Assembly (NCBI GenBank): GCA_049303315.1 | Contig: JBAQMZ010000041.1 | Span: 61,910 to 125,909, forward strand | Reading direction: 5' to 3' | Source of the DNA: Methanoperedens sp049303315 | GTDB lineage: Archaea > Halobacteriota > Methanosarcinia > Methanosarcinales > Methanoperedenaceae | DNA: 64,000 bases | In this document: positions 18,347 to 26,651 of the stretch, piece by piece | Layout of the letters: every line of letters starts with the position of its first letter | Numbering within the stretch: the first letter of the stretch is position 1 | Position numbers and translations under genes: made by a program | The notes under the pieces: model-generated | The model's input: the letters and a program-made list of their open reading frames with translations, nothing else | Told to the model about the DNA's origin: nothing | Database searches by the model: none

Positions 18347-19594
18347 TTGTTTACAATCCAAAATATTCATGCAAGAGAAATACTTGATTCACGCGGAAAC
18401 CCCACAGTGGAAGTTGATGTTACCACGGAAATCGGATTCGGGCGCGCAAGCGTTCCTTCGGGGGCATCCACAGGGACAAACGAAGCGCTTGAGTTACGGG
18501 ATAATGACAACAGGTATCATGGGAAAGGCGTCATTATCGCGGTAAACAATGTCAATACCGAAATAAAAGAAGCGCTCATTGGCATGGACGTTCGGGAGCA
18601 GCGGGAAATCGACAGGCTCATGCTGGAACTTGACGGAACTGAGAATAAATCAAGACTCGGTGCCAATGCAATCCTTGGCGTCTCGCTGGCTGTTGCCCAT
18701 GCGGCTGCGGATTCGCTCGGTTTATCCCTTTACCGCTACCTTGGGGGCACAAATGCATTCACACTGCCGGTTCCTACCATGAATATCATAAACGGGGGAA
18801 AACACGCCGGCAACGAACTTGCGATACAGGAATTCATGATACAGCCGGGAGGCGCACGGACATATTCTGAGGCGCTGCGTATGGGTTCTGAAACATATCA
18901 AATGCTTGGCACAATACTTTCGAAAAAATACGGTAAATCTGCGGTCAATGTGGGATATGAAGGCGGTTACGCACCGCCTCTTTCGAACACAAAAGACGCG
19001 CTCGATGCAGTCACCAATGCTATTGAAGAGTCAGGGTACGAGAAAAAAATCACTATCGGTCTTGATGCCGCAGCGTCAGAATTCTATAAGGACGGCATAT
19101 ACACTATCGATGGACAGGCATTTTCTCCGGATGACATGGTGGATTTCTATGCCGAGCTTGTGAAAACATATCCTATTCTCTCTATCGAGGACCCGTTCCA
19201 TGAAGAAGCGTTCGATGATTTTGCGGTTTTGACAGGAAAATTGAAAGATACGATAATCGTGGGCGACGACCTTTTCGTGACAAACGTTAAACGTCTTGAG
19301 CAGGGAATAAAAATGAATGCCGCAAATGCGCTTCTGCTGAAGGTCAACCAGATAGGCACGCTGTCCGAGGCTCTTGACGCAGCAAGGCTTGCACAGAAGA
19401 ATAAGTTCAAAGTGGTCGTGAGCCACAGGTCTGCCGAGACCGAGGACACTACCATTGCGGATATTTCGGTGGCTATCGGCGCCGAGATGATAAAGACAGG
19501 CGCGCCTGCGAGGAGCGAGAGGAATGCAAAGTATAACCAGCTGCTGAGGATTGAGGAGGAGCTGGGGAAGGCTGCAAAGTATATGCAGCTTTAA
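18347..19594 (+). CDS. eno: Enolase
   Basis: Interconverts 2-phosphoglycerate and phosphoenolpyruvate; in an autotrophic archaeon it works mainly in gluconeogenesis. The protein is 415 aa with the full set of motifs: ILDSRGNPTVEVDV, GASTG, the metal ligands in SIEDPFHEE and GDDLFVTN, the catalytic Lys in LLKVNQIGT, and SHRSAETEDT. The start is a TTG at 18347 with GGTGA upstream. The region spanning its stop codon is a 14-nt tandem duplication. Confidence 0.96.
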   Translation: MFTIQNIHAREILDSRGNPTVEVDVTTEIGFGRASVPSGASTGTNEALELRDNDNRYHGKGVIIAVNNVNTEIKEALIGMDVREQREIDRLMLELDGTENKSRLGANAILGVSLAVAHAAADSLGLSLYRYLGGTNAFTLPVPTMNIINGGKHAGNELAIQEFMIQPGGARTYSEALRMGSETYQMLGTILSKKYGKSAVNVGYEGGYAPPLSNTKDALDAVTNAIEESGYEKKITIGLDAAASEFYKDGIYTIDGQAFSPDDMVDFYAELVKTYPILSIEDPFHEEAFDDFAVLTGKLKDTIIVGDDLFVTNVKRLEQGIKMNAANALLLKVNQIGTLSEALDAARLAQKNKFKVVVSHRSAETEDTTIADISVAIGAEMIKTGAPARSERNAKYNQLLRIEEELGKAAKYMQL

Positions 19595-19610
19595 TTATGC
19601 AGCTTTAATT
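19583..19610 (+). repeat. 14-nt exact tandem duplication at the eno stop codon
   Basis: ATGCAGCTTTAATT occurs twice in tandem; the first copy contains the last codons and the stop of eno. It is probably a replication-slippage product. Confidence 0.8.
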
Positions 19611-19751
19611 TGAAAAATCGCGAAATAACTGCGCTTTAAAATCTTTTAAAACGGGAGGTCACATGTGGAGGTCTTCTGCATTCCGGGTGCGTCACAAATC
19701 GAACTATTTATTATCCATGAAATACTTTTAAAGAGCAAGGAGGAGTTAGTA

Positions 19752-20237
19752 TTGATAGATTATTCCAGAGAAACAAAACTAAATGTAAAGCTGGCTGTCG
19801 AAAAGCTTACTAAAGACCTGATAGATAACAAATGGGGGGGTGTAAATATGCAGACAGTAGATATAATGGAAAAAACGTTCGATTCCGAATCCAACGATAT
19901 TGCCTTATATCTTGCAATGTCACGAAAAGCAGAAGAAGAAGGACACCATGAGGTAGCATCATATCTTTTGAATGTGGCCGTGGATGAAGCGCATCATGCC
20001 GCTGCGTTTGCAGCTCTCCTGGGTAAGATCAAGGATACCAGGACAAATCTCGTTAACATGCTCGCAAGCGAGGTGAAAGCTGAAAAAGACAAGTGGAAAG
20101 CTGCAAAAATCGCAATTTCCGAAGGTAATGAAGAAGCGTTCCAGTTTTTTGAAAGGTCGATGCAGGATGAACGCAGGCATAAGACAGGGATTAAAAAAGT
20201 TCTTTCAAAATTGGGAAAAGGATTAAATCAACAATGA
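19752..20237 (+). CDS. Ferritin-like (rubrerythrin-type) diiron protein without rubredoxin domain
   Basis: A 161-aa protein with a four-helix ferritin-like core: ESNDIALYLAMSRKAEEEGH, VDEAHHAAAF and MQDERRHKTG supply Glu and His residues arranged as in rubrerythrins. It lacks the C-terminal CxxC rubredoxin domain. Probably a peroxide-reducing or iron-handling protein of the oxidative-stress cluster. I chose the TTG at 19752 because AAGGAGG lies 8 nt upstream; the ATG at 19848 is an alternative that removes 32 residues. Confidence 0.75.
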   Translation: MIDYSRETKLNVKLAVEKLTKDLIDNKWGGVNMQTVDIMEKTFDSESNDIALYLAMSRKAEEEGHHEVASYLLNVAVDEAHHAAAFAALLGKIKDTRTNLVNMLASEVKAEKDKWKAAKIAISEGNEEAFQFFERSMQDERRHKTGIKKVLSKLGKGLNQQ

Positions 20238-20261
20238 ACAATGATAATATGGGAGAAAAAT

Positions 20262-20654
20262 ATGGAACCTAAGAAAGTAATCGACAGTATCGACGGTAAA
20301 ATGGGCTTTACTCCTGAAATCATGAATATGATGGGGGAAATGAATCCCGAATTGTTTGAACATTATAAGAAATGCGATGACGGCATCCAGGAAGACGGTG
20401 CGCTTCCGGCAAAGGTAAAAGTCCTGATGTCCCTTGCCGTAATGGCATCCCAGAGGTGCGATGTATGCTGCGAATCCCAGATGAGGAGCGCACTGAACCA
20501 CGGCGCTACTAAAGAAGAGATAATGGAAACCATGAATGTCATTTTCATCACATCCGGCGCGCCGGGCGTAGCATCGTGCAGGAAAGCCCTTCTGATGCTG
20601 CAGGGAAAAGAAGGACATGGCGGCGGGCACGGCTGCATGCCTAAAAGACGGTAA
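20262..20654 (+). CDS. Carboxymuconolactone decarboxylase/AhpD-like protein
   Basis: A 130-aa single-domain protein of the CMD/AhpD family. The conserved site CDVCCESQM (CxxC type) with the following HGATKEEIMETM is present, suggesting thiol-disulfide or alkylhydroperoxidase chemistry rather than decarboxylation. The C-terminal GGGHGCMP could bind metal. The ATG at 20262 follows GGGAG. It lies between two ferritin-like genes in the same direction. Confidence 0.82.
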   Translation: MEPKKVIDSIDGKMGFTPEIMNMMGEMNPELFEHYKKCDDGIQEDGALPAKVKVLMSLAVMASQRCDVCCESQMRSALNHGATKEEIMETMNVIFITSGAPGVASCRKALLMLQGKEGHGGGHGCMPKRR

Positions 20655-20723
20655 ACCAAAAAAGTTAAAATACTTTCATGTTCATTGATTTATCAATGAT
20701 ATAGAATTTTAAGGGAGGATAAT

Positions 20724-21140
20724 ATGAGCCAAAGAATAATAGATGCTTTGAACAAAGACCGTGAAGATGAGCTTAGCGCCATCATACAGTATATGAAACA
20801 TCATTATGAGGGGGAAGGGATGGAAAGCCCTGCAATCCTGGAAATATTCAAATCAACAGCCAAGGATGAAATGAAGCATGCCGAGAAGCTTGGTGAGCGC
20901 ATCGTTTACCTTGGAGGAACGCCGACAAAGAAAACGTCACCCATCATCGAAGGCGGCGACCTTGAGAAAATGGTCAAGGACGACCTTGCAAAGGAGAACG
21001 GCGCCATCAAACAGTATAAAGAGCATATCAAACTCGCAATTCAGGAGAATGACCCGACCACGAGGCTCATGCTCGAAGAAATCCTCTCGGACGAAGAGGG
21101 ACATGCAGATACGTGGGAGACCACACTCGGGATAAAGTAA
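20724..21140 (+). CDS. Ferritin-like/bacterioferritin-type protein
   Basis: A 138-aa four-helix protein. Diiron ligands are suggested by DELSAIIQYMKHH, KDEMKHAEKL, AKENGAIKQYKEHI and DEEGHADTW, the E..ExxH pattern of the bacterioferritin/rubrerythrin superfamily. No rubredoxin domain. A GGGAGGA site precedes the ATG. The mcrC gene starts 5 bp downstream, so the two are probably cotranscribed. Confidence 0.8.
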   Translation: MSQRIIDALNKDREDELSAIIQYMKHHYEGEGMESPAILEIFKSTAKDEMKHAEKLGERIVYLGGTPTKKTSPIIEGGDLEKMVKDDLAKENGAIKQYKEHIKLAIQENDPTTRLMLEEILSDEEGHADTWETTLGIK

Positions 21141-21145
21141 TAAAT

Positions 21146-21832
21146 ATGTTTGGAAGAGATACGCAACTGGTGGACTGCAGGGAAGCGATGGGACTCGGGC
21201 GCGGGGGAGGGCTCGCCCAGCGCGGGACACTTTCCGAAGCCGCAAGACCCGATGTCGTTGCCATTGCCATGACCCCCGGAAGGCGGCATATTACCAAACC
21301 TGTGTGCGAGATAACCCAGGGACTGCGCAGGGAAGGAGTCCAGGTCAGCGTTCTTGTGCTCGAAGCCGGCGCTGGTATCCCGATGGATGACGTCGGCGGG
21401 GCCGGTCGTTCAAAGGGCTATGGAGCCAATTTCGGTATAACTGCAAAAGAGATAGAACAGATAGCGAGGCACAAACTTGTGCTGCTTCATATGGGCAATG
21501 TCAATTCCCATATAATTTTGAAAACGAAGAAAATCCTCAAGTATGTCAACATACCTGCTGTTATAGCCTGTGAATATCCCATTGATTTTGAGGATTTCGC
21601 AAAATACGGTATCAAGACAAAATATGTAAAGCCGAAGAATCCTGAAACTGAAGGCACAGTTGTTGCGATAGTCAGCGGTATTACGAGGGGCGAGACGTGT
21701 TCAAGGATCAAACTCAATGAACTGGCAAAGGAAATACGGTATATAGTGAGCCAGAGGAAAGAAGAGTCCCATGCGGTCAGAAGCGATCTATTGATAAGCG
21801 AAGGATTAATGGCAAGCGAGGAGAGTGAATGA
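21146..21832 (+). CDS. mcrC: McrC family methyl-coenzyme M reductase activation/assembly protein
   Basis: A 228-aa protein of the McrC family, known from methanogen mcr operons and found in the A3a complex that reductively activates Ni-containing methyl-coenzyme M reductase. The family signature is strong: DTQLVDCREAMGLGRGGGLA, then SEAARPDVVAIAMTPGRRHI and TKPVCEITQGLRREG. Here it lies away from mcrABG (none in the window), between a ferritin-like gene and DUF2180 genes. It directly implies methanogenesis or reverse methanogenesis in this organism. Confidence 0.9.
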   Translation: MFGRDTQLVDCREAMGLGRGGGLAQRGTLSEAARPDVVAIAMTPGRRHITKPVCEITQGLRREGVQVSVLVLEAGAGIPMDDVGGAGRSKGYGANFGITAKEIEQIARHKLVLLHMGNVNSHIILKTKKILKYVNIPAVIACEYPIDFEDFAKYGIKTKYVKPKNPETEGTVVAIVSGITRGETCSRIKLNELAKEIRYIVSQRKEESHAVRSDLLISEGLMASEESE

Positions 21833-21833
21833 T

Positions 21834-22046
21834 TTGAAATGTTATATTTGCGCAAAGATGGGAAAGGATACAGACGCAGTGGCTGCCTGTATCGTGTGCG
21901 GGATGGGAGTGTGTATGGAGCATGCCATCTATGAACAAACCCCTGTCTGGAAGGGCGATTATCCTGTCAGGCTTGAGAAGGATATTGAAAACATGAAGCG
22001 GATATTGTGCCAGCCGTGCCATGAAGCGCTCAAGGAGAACTGGTGA
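21834..22046 (+). CDS. DUF2180 zinc-binding protein, first copy
   Basis: A 70-aa protein with paired Cys motifs (CYICAK, CIVCGMGVC, CQPC) characteristic of DUF2180 proteins of methanogenic archaea, probably zinc-binding. I use the TTG at 21834, giving MKCYICAKMGKDTDAVAAC, with GGAG upstream at a good distance; a GTG at 21825 adds three residues and overlaps the mcrC stop. A paralogue follows directly. Function unknown; the position next to mcrC and por suggests a link to core anaerobic metabolism. Confidence 0.82.
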   Translation: MKCYICAKMGKDTDAVAACIVCGMGVCMEHAIYEQTPVWKGDYPVRLEKDIENMKRILCQPCHEALKENW

Positions 22047-22050
22047 TGTT

Positions 22051-22272
22051 ATGCTGAGATGTTATGAATGCGCGCTAAAGGATGAGACCGAAGAAGCCGT
22101 TGCCATTTGCATCATGTGCGGTAAAGGAATATGCATGGGACATGCCCACAGGATTGATCTTCCTATATGGGAAGGAGGATATCCGGTACCTGTTAAGGTT
22201 TTGAAGAAAGGTTTACCGAGATTTGTATGCAGCGACTGCGGCAATATTCTGGTGCCGGGAGCCTGTGAATAA
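22051..22272 (+). CDS. DUF2180 zinc-binding protein, second copy
   Basis: A 73-aa paralogue of the preceding gene with the same Cys spacing (CYECAL, CIMCGKGIC, CSDCGN) and the shared block around GHAHRIDLPIWEGGYPV. It starts at the ATG at 22051 after GGTGAT, 4 bp from the previous stop. Tandem duplication is likely old, as the copies differ at many positions. Confidence 0.82.
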   Translation: MLRCYECALKDETEEAVAICIMCGKGICMGHAHRIDLPIWEGGYPVPVKVLKKGLPRFVCSDCGNILVPGACE

Positions 22273-22283
22273 AAGAGCATGGC

Positions 22284-23183
22284 ATGTTCGAGGTCAGGTT
22301 TCATGGAAGGGGCGGGCAGGGCGCCGTCATGGCTGCCCAGGCTCTTGCAGAGGCTGCGGTAATCGAAGGAAACTATGCAGTCGCCTTCCCGTTTTTCGGG
22401 GCTGAAAGACGTGGCGCCCCGGTTCTTGCCTTTACAAGGATAGATACTAAAAAAATATACAGCAAGACACAGGTTTATTCACCCGACTGCGTGGTTGTAC
22501 TTGACGATTCGCTTCTCGATACAATCGATGTGGTAGCAGGATTAAAACCCGACGGGTCTGTGGTCATAAATTCCAGGGATAAACCAGAAGATATAGACCT
22601 TGGAGTTAGCGTCAAGACCGCAGCCGTGGATGCGACCTCGGTAGCGCTTGAAATCCTGAAAGCCCCGATAACAAACACGGCTATCCTCGGAGCGTTTGCA
22701 AAAGCCACCGGCGTTATCAAGCTTGAATCCCTGGAAGAAGCCATCAAGAGAAGGTTTGGCGAGAAACTCGGTGAAAAGGTGGCGGAGCGAAATTCCCTTG
22801 CCGCAAGGACTGCTTACGGGAAGACCGTTATCGGGATAAGTAAAGGTATAAAGAAACTTGAACCAAAAAAGCAGTGGCTTCCCACGTACCAGGAACTCCC
22901 GGCTGGCGGCTCTCTCGTTGAGGGGAAAACAGAAGCGGGTCTTATCGGTCCCGGGAGTTTTATCGAGAACAAGGTCATGGGCTGGGCGACTTTCCGCCCG
23001 GTGCGGGACAGGAAAAAATGCACCATGTGTCTTTTGTGCTGGTTTTACTGCCCCGAAGGAACCATCGTGCGCATCTCGGACAGGGGCGACCTCATGACCA
23101 ATTATGATTATTGCAAGGGCTGCGGCGTCTGCGCCAACGAATGCCCGGTCGACGCGATAAAAATGGTGAGGGCGAGGGCGTAA
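22284..23183 (+). CDS. porC: 2-oxoacid (pyruvate):ferredoxin oxidoreductase, fused gamma-delta subunit
   Basis: A 299-aa fusion. Residues 1-190 are the gamma domain (FEVRFHGRGGQGAV, FPFFGAERRGAPV). The C-terminal 80 residues are the delta ferredoxin domain with two 4Fe-4S motifs, CTMCLLCWFYCP and CKGCGVCANECP. It passes electrons from the TPP site in PorB to ferredoxin. In autotrophic archaea pyruvate synthase makes pyruvate from acetyl-CoA and CO2. It is followed by alpha and beta genes. Pyruvate is the likeliest substrate; another 2-oxoacid cannot be excluded. Confidence 0.9.
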   Translation: MFEVRFHGRGGQGAVMAAQALAEAAVIEGNYAVAFPFFGAERRGAPVLAFTRIDTKKIYSKTQVYSPDCVVVLDDSLLDTIDVVAGLKPDGSVVINSRDKPEDIDLGVSVKTAAVDATSVALEILKAPITNTAILGAFAKATGVIKLESLEEAIKRRFGEKLGEKVAERNSLAARTAYGKTVIGISKGIKKLEPKKQWLPTYQELPAGGSLVEGKTEAGLIGPGSFIENKVMGWATFRPVRDRKKCTMCLLCWFYCPEGTIVRISDRGDLMTNYDYCKGCGVCANECPVDAIKMVRARA

Positions 23184-23187
23184 GAGC

Positions 23188-24360
23188 ATGAAAAAAGTAA
23201 TAACAGGCGACCATGCCGTTGCTCTGGGAGCGAAGCTATGCCGTGTGGATGTGGTGCCCGCATACCCTATTACGCCGCAAACGCTTATTATCGAGCATAT
23301 AGCGGATTTTGTCAATGACGGGGAAATGGATGCAAAGTTCCTGACTATGGAATCCGAGCACAGCGTGATGAGCGCGGCAGCCGCAGCGTCGGCAGCGGGC
23401 GCAAGGGTATTCACAGCGACATCTTCACAGGGTCTGGCTTTCATGTACGAGATGCTCTATGCCACCGCTCCGATGCGTCTCCCCATAGTGATGGCAAACG
23501 CCAACCGCACGCTTACGGCTCCTCCCGGTATATGGTGCGAATACAACGATTCCATGGGGGTGAGGGATTCGGGCTGGCTTCAGGTATATGTGGAAGACAA
23601 CCAGGAGGCTCTGGACATGGTCATCCAGTCGTTTCGGATTGCAGAGGATAAGCGCGTCCTGCTTCCCGTAATGCCGTGTCTTGACGGTTTCGTGCTCACG
23701 CACACGGTCGAACCCGTGGATGTACCGCAGCAGGAGGATGTTGATTCTTTCCTGCCGGCATATTCACCCGATATTATGCTTGATCCCGATAGACCCGCGA
23801 TGATGGGGATTTTCATGCCTGCCGAGTACATAATGGAATTGCGCCGCCAGACTGTTGGCGCTGTGGAATCTGCAAAAAAAGTTATCAAGGAAATAAACGA
23901 CGAGTTCGCGAAGGTTTTTGGGAGAAATTACGGGGGGATGATTGATACTTACATGATAGAGGATGCAGAAGTGGCGCTGGTCACGATGGGCACAGTTACA
24001 AGCACGTCGCGCGAAGTGGTGGACGAACTCCGAAAAGCCGGCAAGAAAGTCGGGCTTGTGAAATTGAGGTTCTTCAGGCCGTTCCCGGTTGATGAATTAA
24101 GGAAGGTACTGGCAGGCGTGAGCGCAGTCGGTGTTTTTGACCGTTCGATATCCTATCACGGCGGAGGGCCTGCATTTAACGAGATTCAGTCGGCGCTTTA
24201 CGGTATGACCGTGCCCGTTGTCAATCATCTTGCAGGTATCGGGGGACGGGACGTGACAAGAGAGCAGATAATAAAAATGTTTGAGATTACGATTAAAGCT
24301 GGGAAAGGTGAAAAAGTGAATCTTATAAACTGGCATAACACGCGTGGTGAGACAGTATGA
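23188..24360 (+). CDS. porA: 2-oxoacid (pyruvate):ferredoxin oxidoreductase alpha subunit
   Basis: A 390-aa alpha subunit. Landmarks: VVPAYPITPQT near residue 30 (pyrimidine-binding region), FLTMESEHSVMSA with the conserved Glu, and a C-terminal transketolase-type domain (RFFRPFPVDELR). The start is 4 bp after porC and the stop overlaps the porB start by 4 bp, so the three are one operon. Confidence 0.92.
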   Translation: MKKVITGDHAVALGAKLCRVDVVPAYPITPQTLIIEHIADFVNDGEMDAKFLTMESEHSVMSAAAAASAAGARVFTATSSQGLAFMYEMLYATAPMRLPIVMANANRTLTAPPGIWCEYNDSMGVRDSGWLQVYVEDNQEALDMVIQSFRIAEDKRVLLPVMPCLDGFVLTHTVEPVDVPQQEDVDSFLPAYSPDIMLDPDRPAMMGIFMPAEYIMELRRQTVGAVESAKKVIKEINDEFAKVFGRNYGGMIDTYMIEDAEVALVTMGTVTSTSREVVDELRKAGKKVGLVKLRFFRPFPVDELRKVLAGVSAVGVFDRSISYHGGGPAFNEIQSALYGMTVPVVNHLAGIGGRDVTREQIIKMFEITIKAGKGEKVNLINWHNTRGETV

Positions 24361-25319
24361 TTACCATAAAGGAATTGCCTGATGAAAACCTGTTCACGGC
24401 AGGGCATACCGCATGTCCCGGGTGTGGGGTGGCGATGTCCATCCGCAATGCCATACGGGTACTGGGAAAGGATACTTCAGTATATGTCCCTGCAAGCTGC
24501 GCTGTGGTTTTCGGAACCACTTTTCCTTATGGCGCATGGAAAGTGCCGTTCTTCCACACCGCATTTGAGAATACGGGCGCCTGCATAACAGGCATGCAGG
24601 CTGCTTTTGAGAAAAAAGGAAAAAAGGTTACAGCAGTAGGGTTTGCGGGCGACGGCGGGACATACGACATCGGTTTGCAAAGCATGTCGGGAGCGGCGGA
24701 ACGCAATGACGATGTCATTTATATCTGTCTTGACAACGAGGCGTATATGAACACAGGCATACAGCGAAGCGGCGGAACGCCTTTTGGGGCATGGACGACG
24801 ACCACGCCCGTTGGAACAAAAGTCCAGGGAAACAGGCGATTTAAGAAAAACCTCGGCGAAATCGTGGCAGCCCATGAGATACCGTATTATGCCACCTTAT
24901 CAATCGGGCATCCTCTTGATTTCATAAGGAAAGTGGAGAAGGCAAAAAATATAAAGGGATTCCGTTTCCTGCATATGTTCACGCCCTGCATCCCGGGCTG
25001 GAAAATGGACCCGGCAAAGACCGTCGAAGTTACAAGGCGCGCCGTTGAAAGCGGGATGTGGACTTTGTATGAAGTCGAGAACGGCGAGAAAAAAATCACA
25101 TTCAAGCCCGGGAAAATGAAATCGGTGCGGGATTATTTGATGATGCAGGGGCGATTCCGCCACATGAGCGATGAAGATATCAAGAAACTCCAGATGTGGG
25201 TATGCAGGAAATGGAACCTGCACTATAAGGAGAAAGGCTCACCTGAGATTTGCGAAATAGCCCCGCCCGAAGAACATCATGCTGTTACCGAGGAACACAG
25301 GGAGATGCATGGACCATGA
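24357..25319 (+). CDS. porB: 2-oxoacid (pyruvate):ferredoxin oxidoreductase beta subunit
   Basis: A 320-aa TPP-binding subunit. HTACPGCGVAMSIR supplies cluster and TPP contacts, and GFAGDGGTYDIG with CLDNEAYMNTG is the Mg-pyrophosphate site typical of PorB. The C-terminal FTPCIPGWKMDP is also typical of pyruvate oxidoreductases. It overlaps porA (ATGA) and its stop overlaps the next gene's start, indicating coupled translation. Confidence 0.92.
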   Translation: MITIKELPDENLFTAGHTACPGCGVAMSIRNAIRVLGKDTSVYVPASCAVVFGTTFPYGAWKVPFFHTAFENTGACITGMQAAFEKKGKKVTAVGFAGDGGTYDIGLQSMSGAAERNDDVIYICLDNEAYMNTGIQRSGGTPFGAWTTTTPVGTKVQGNRRFKKNLGEIVAAHEIPYYATLSIGHPLDFIRKVEKAKNIKGFRFLHMFTPCIPGWKMDPAKTVEVTRRAVESGMWTLYEVENGEKKITFKPGKMKSVRDYLMMQGRFRHMSDEDIKKLQMWVCRKWNLHYKEKGSPEICEIAPPEEHHAVTEEHREMHGP

Positions 25320-25573
25320 AGACGAAAATCAAACCTAAACTTTACACGCTCAGCACATGCGTGCACTGCAAAGCAACGAAGCGATTTTTAAAGGAAAACG
25401 GGATTGAATTTGATTATGTGGATGTGGATAAATTAGACGGCAGGGAAAAGGATGAGGTTTGCGATGAAGTGATAAAACTGAGCGGAAGCTTGCGGTTCCC
25501 GACCATTGTAGTTGGCAATAAAGTAATTGTAGGGTTCTATGAGGATAAGTTGAGAGAGGCGCTGGGGTTATGA
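25316..25573 (+). CDS. Glutaredoxin-like protein
   Basis: An 85-aa thioredoxin-fold protein with active site STCVHCKATKRFL and the cis-Pro in RFPTIVVGNK. It overlaps the porB stop (ATGA) and is followed by an FTR-rubredoxin gene, so it is a plausible substrate of ferredoxin-dependent disulfide reduction. No signal peptide, hence cytoplasmic. Confidence 0.87.
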   Translation: MKTKIKPKLYTLSTCVHCKATKRFLKENGIEFDYVDVDKLDGREKDEVCDEVIKLSGSLRFPTIVVGNKVIVGFYEDKLREALGL

Positions 25574-25730
25574 GAATCGTTAACGAAAACGAACCGCTGA
25601 TAAAGGCGCCCAGAGTCACGCCTCTGAAGGGCGTGTCCACGTATCGCAAAGCGATACGTGTTGTATGGGAGTCGAGAACCGTTAGGTTTCGGCATGATGA
25701 ACGCAGATTTATTCATTGGGTATTATGAGA
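25572..25730 (+). other. Structured stretch with a possible 52-codon frame
   Basis: Between the glutaredoxin and FTR genes. It contains a perfect stem (CACGTATCGC with GCGATACGTG, loop AAA, 25638-25660) and a second imperfect stem at 25600-25630 (CGCCC with GGGCG). A frame of 52 codons beginning MRIVNENEPLIKAPRVTPLK overlaps the glutaredoxin stop (TTATGAG) and ends inside the next gene's start region. Its end covers the dispersed GATGAACGCAGATTT word. I cannot tell a small protein, a mobile-element end or an mRNA structure apart. Confidence 0.35.
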
Positions 25731-26228
25731 ACAGTTTCCGAGATGTTCACCGAAATGAAAAAGCTCGCTGACGAGGACGGCTACCAGTTCAACCCAAACA
25801 AGGATGAGCTTGATGACATCCTTCAGGGGTTATGGGATAACGAGCATCGCTATGGTTATCCGTCATGCCCTTGCAGGATAGCGAGCGGCGCGCTGGCAGA
25901 CGACATGGATATTATCTGCCCGTGCAATTACCGGGACGCCGATATTGAAGAGTACGGGTGCTGCCTGTGTACGTTATATGTGAATGACGACTGGATTTCG
26001 GGCAGGAAGCCGCATGACCCTATCCCCGAGCGGCGCCCGAAGGAGTATTACGAGAAGGGTTATCCGGGTATAATGGAACAGAAAGGAGCAGGAGGAAAAG
26101 AAATGGCTGAGGTTTACAGGTGTACTGTGTGCGGTTATCTCTGCGCGAGGGATGAGCCGCCTGACCTTTGCCCGATTTGCAGGGCGAAGAAGGAAAGGTT
26201 TGAGAAGTTTGAGATTGGAGGGGACTGA
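25725..26228 (+). CDS. Ferredoxin:thioredoxin reductase catalytic domain fused to a rubredoxin-like domain
   Basis: A 167-aa fusion. Residues 1-115 are an FTR catalytic subunit: CPC, CPC and CCLC motifs around residues 46-85 bind a 4Fe-4S cluster and form the redox disulfide, as in archaeal FTR (the usual CHC is CLC here). The last 35 residues are a short rubredoxin-like knuckle pair (CTVCGYLC and CPIC). An internal ATG at 26103 is preceded by a strong GGAGGAAAAG site, so the rubredoxin part may also be made alone. Its 3' part is duplicated at 27071-27199. Confidence 0.85.
   Translation: MRTVSEMFTEMKKLADEDGYQFNPNKDELDDILQGLWDNEHRYGYPSCPCRIASGALADDMDIICPCNYRDADIEEYGCCLCTLYVNDDWISGRKPHDPIPERRPKEYYEKGYPGIMEQKGAGGKEMAEVYRCTVCGYLCARDEPPDLCPICRAKKERFEKFEIGGD
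26081..26209 (+). repeat. 129-bp direct repeat, copy 1 (rubredoxin coding end)
   Basis: It matches 27071-27199 with about 4 mismatches and no gap, and weaker similarity extends about 10 bp further upstream. It covers a ribosome-binding site, ATG and the rubredoxin-like domain. The two copies bracket the DUF433/DUF5615 pair. Confidence 0.92.
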
Positions 26229-26289
26229 GCCCTTGAAAAACATGTGTCTCATGTGCGGCCAGCAATACCATATATACATGTGTCTGAAT

Positions 26290-26312
26290 AAGCATATTTA
26301 AGTATATAGAAA
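26290..26312 (+). promoter_or_regulatory. Candidate TATA region of the DUF433/DUF5615 pair
   Basis: AT-rich ATATTTAAGTATATAG about 85-100 bp before the DUF433 start, within a 168-bp gap. A second ATATATATG-like tract lies at 26330-26340. Visual call only. Confidence 0.35.
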
Positions 26313-26396
26313 TATTACAATTATACAGATGATATATATGCAAAGGCTTATTGTCCTTGCTCTAAATGTTGAAGACTTCAAATGGAAAAATAAATT

Positions 26397-26651
26397 ATGA
26401 GTGTAAAAATCTTAGGACGATACATTGTGTCCGACCCGGCTATCTGTCATGGCGAACCAACCTTCATAGGAACACGAATCTTAGTTAAAGATGTGCTGGA
26501 ACAGGTAGAAAGCGGCATCGTATGGGAGGCAATTATCGAGGAATGGCGCGGGGTGCTGAGCAAAGAGGCGATTGCTGAAGCTATACGACTGGCTCGTGAA
26601 GCGCTGGCTGCCCATACGCCTGAACAGATGACGGAGCCTGCCTGTGCATGA
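26397..26651 (+). CDS. DUF433 protein (antitoxin-like)
   Basis: An 84-aa DUF433 protein with the family landmarks VSDPAICHGEPTFIGTRI and VWEAIIEEW, a MerR/Xre-like small helical fold. DUF433 proteins are often the antitoxin partner of DUF5615 PIN-like toxins. Its stop overlaps the next gene's start (ATGA), which supports a two-gene toxin-antitoxin module. It lies inside a segment flanked by 129-bp direct repeats. Confidence 0.88.
   Translation: MSVKILGRYIVSDPAICHGEPTFIGTRILVKDVLEQVESGIVWEAIIEEWRGVLSKEAIAEAIRLAREALAAHTPEQMTEPACA

Noticed and set aside
19583..19610. Functional meaning of the 14-nt tandem duplication at the eno stop
   Set aside because: Best explained by slippage; the extra copy is outside the coding frame and nothing else supports a function.
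22542..23444. A 300-codon open frame on the minus strand opposite porC/porA
   Set aside because: The plus-strand genes have clear Por motifs; the antisense product has no domain and reflects codon bias of the sense strand.
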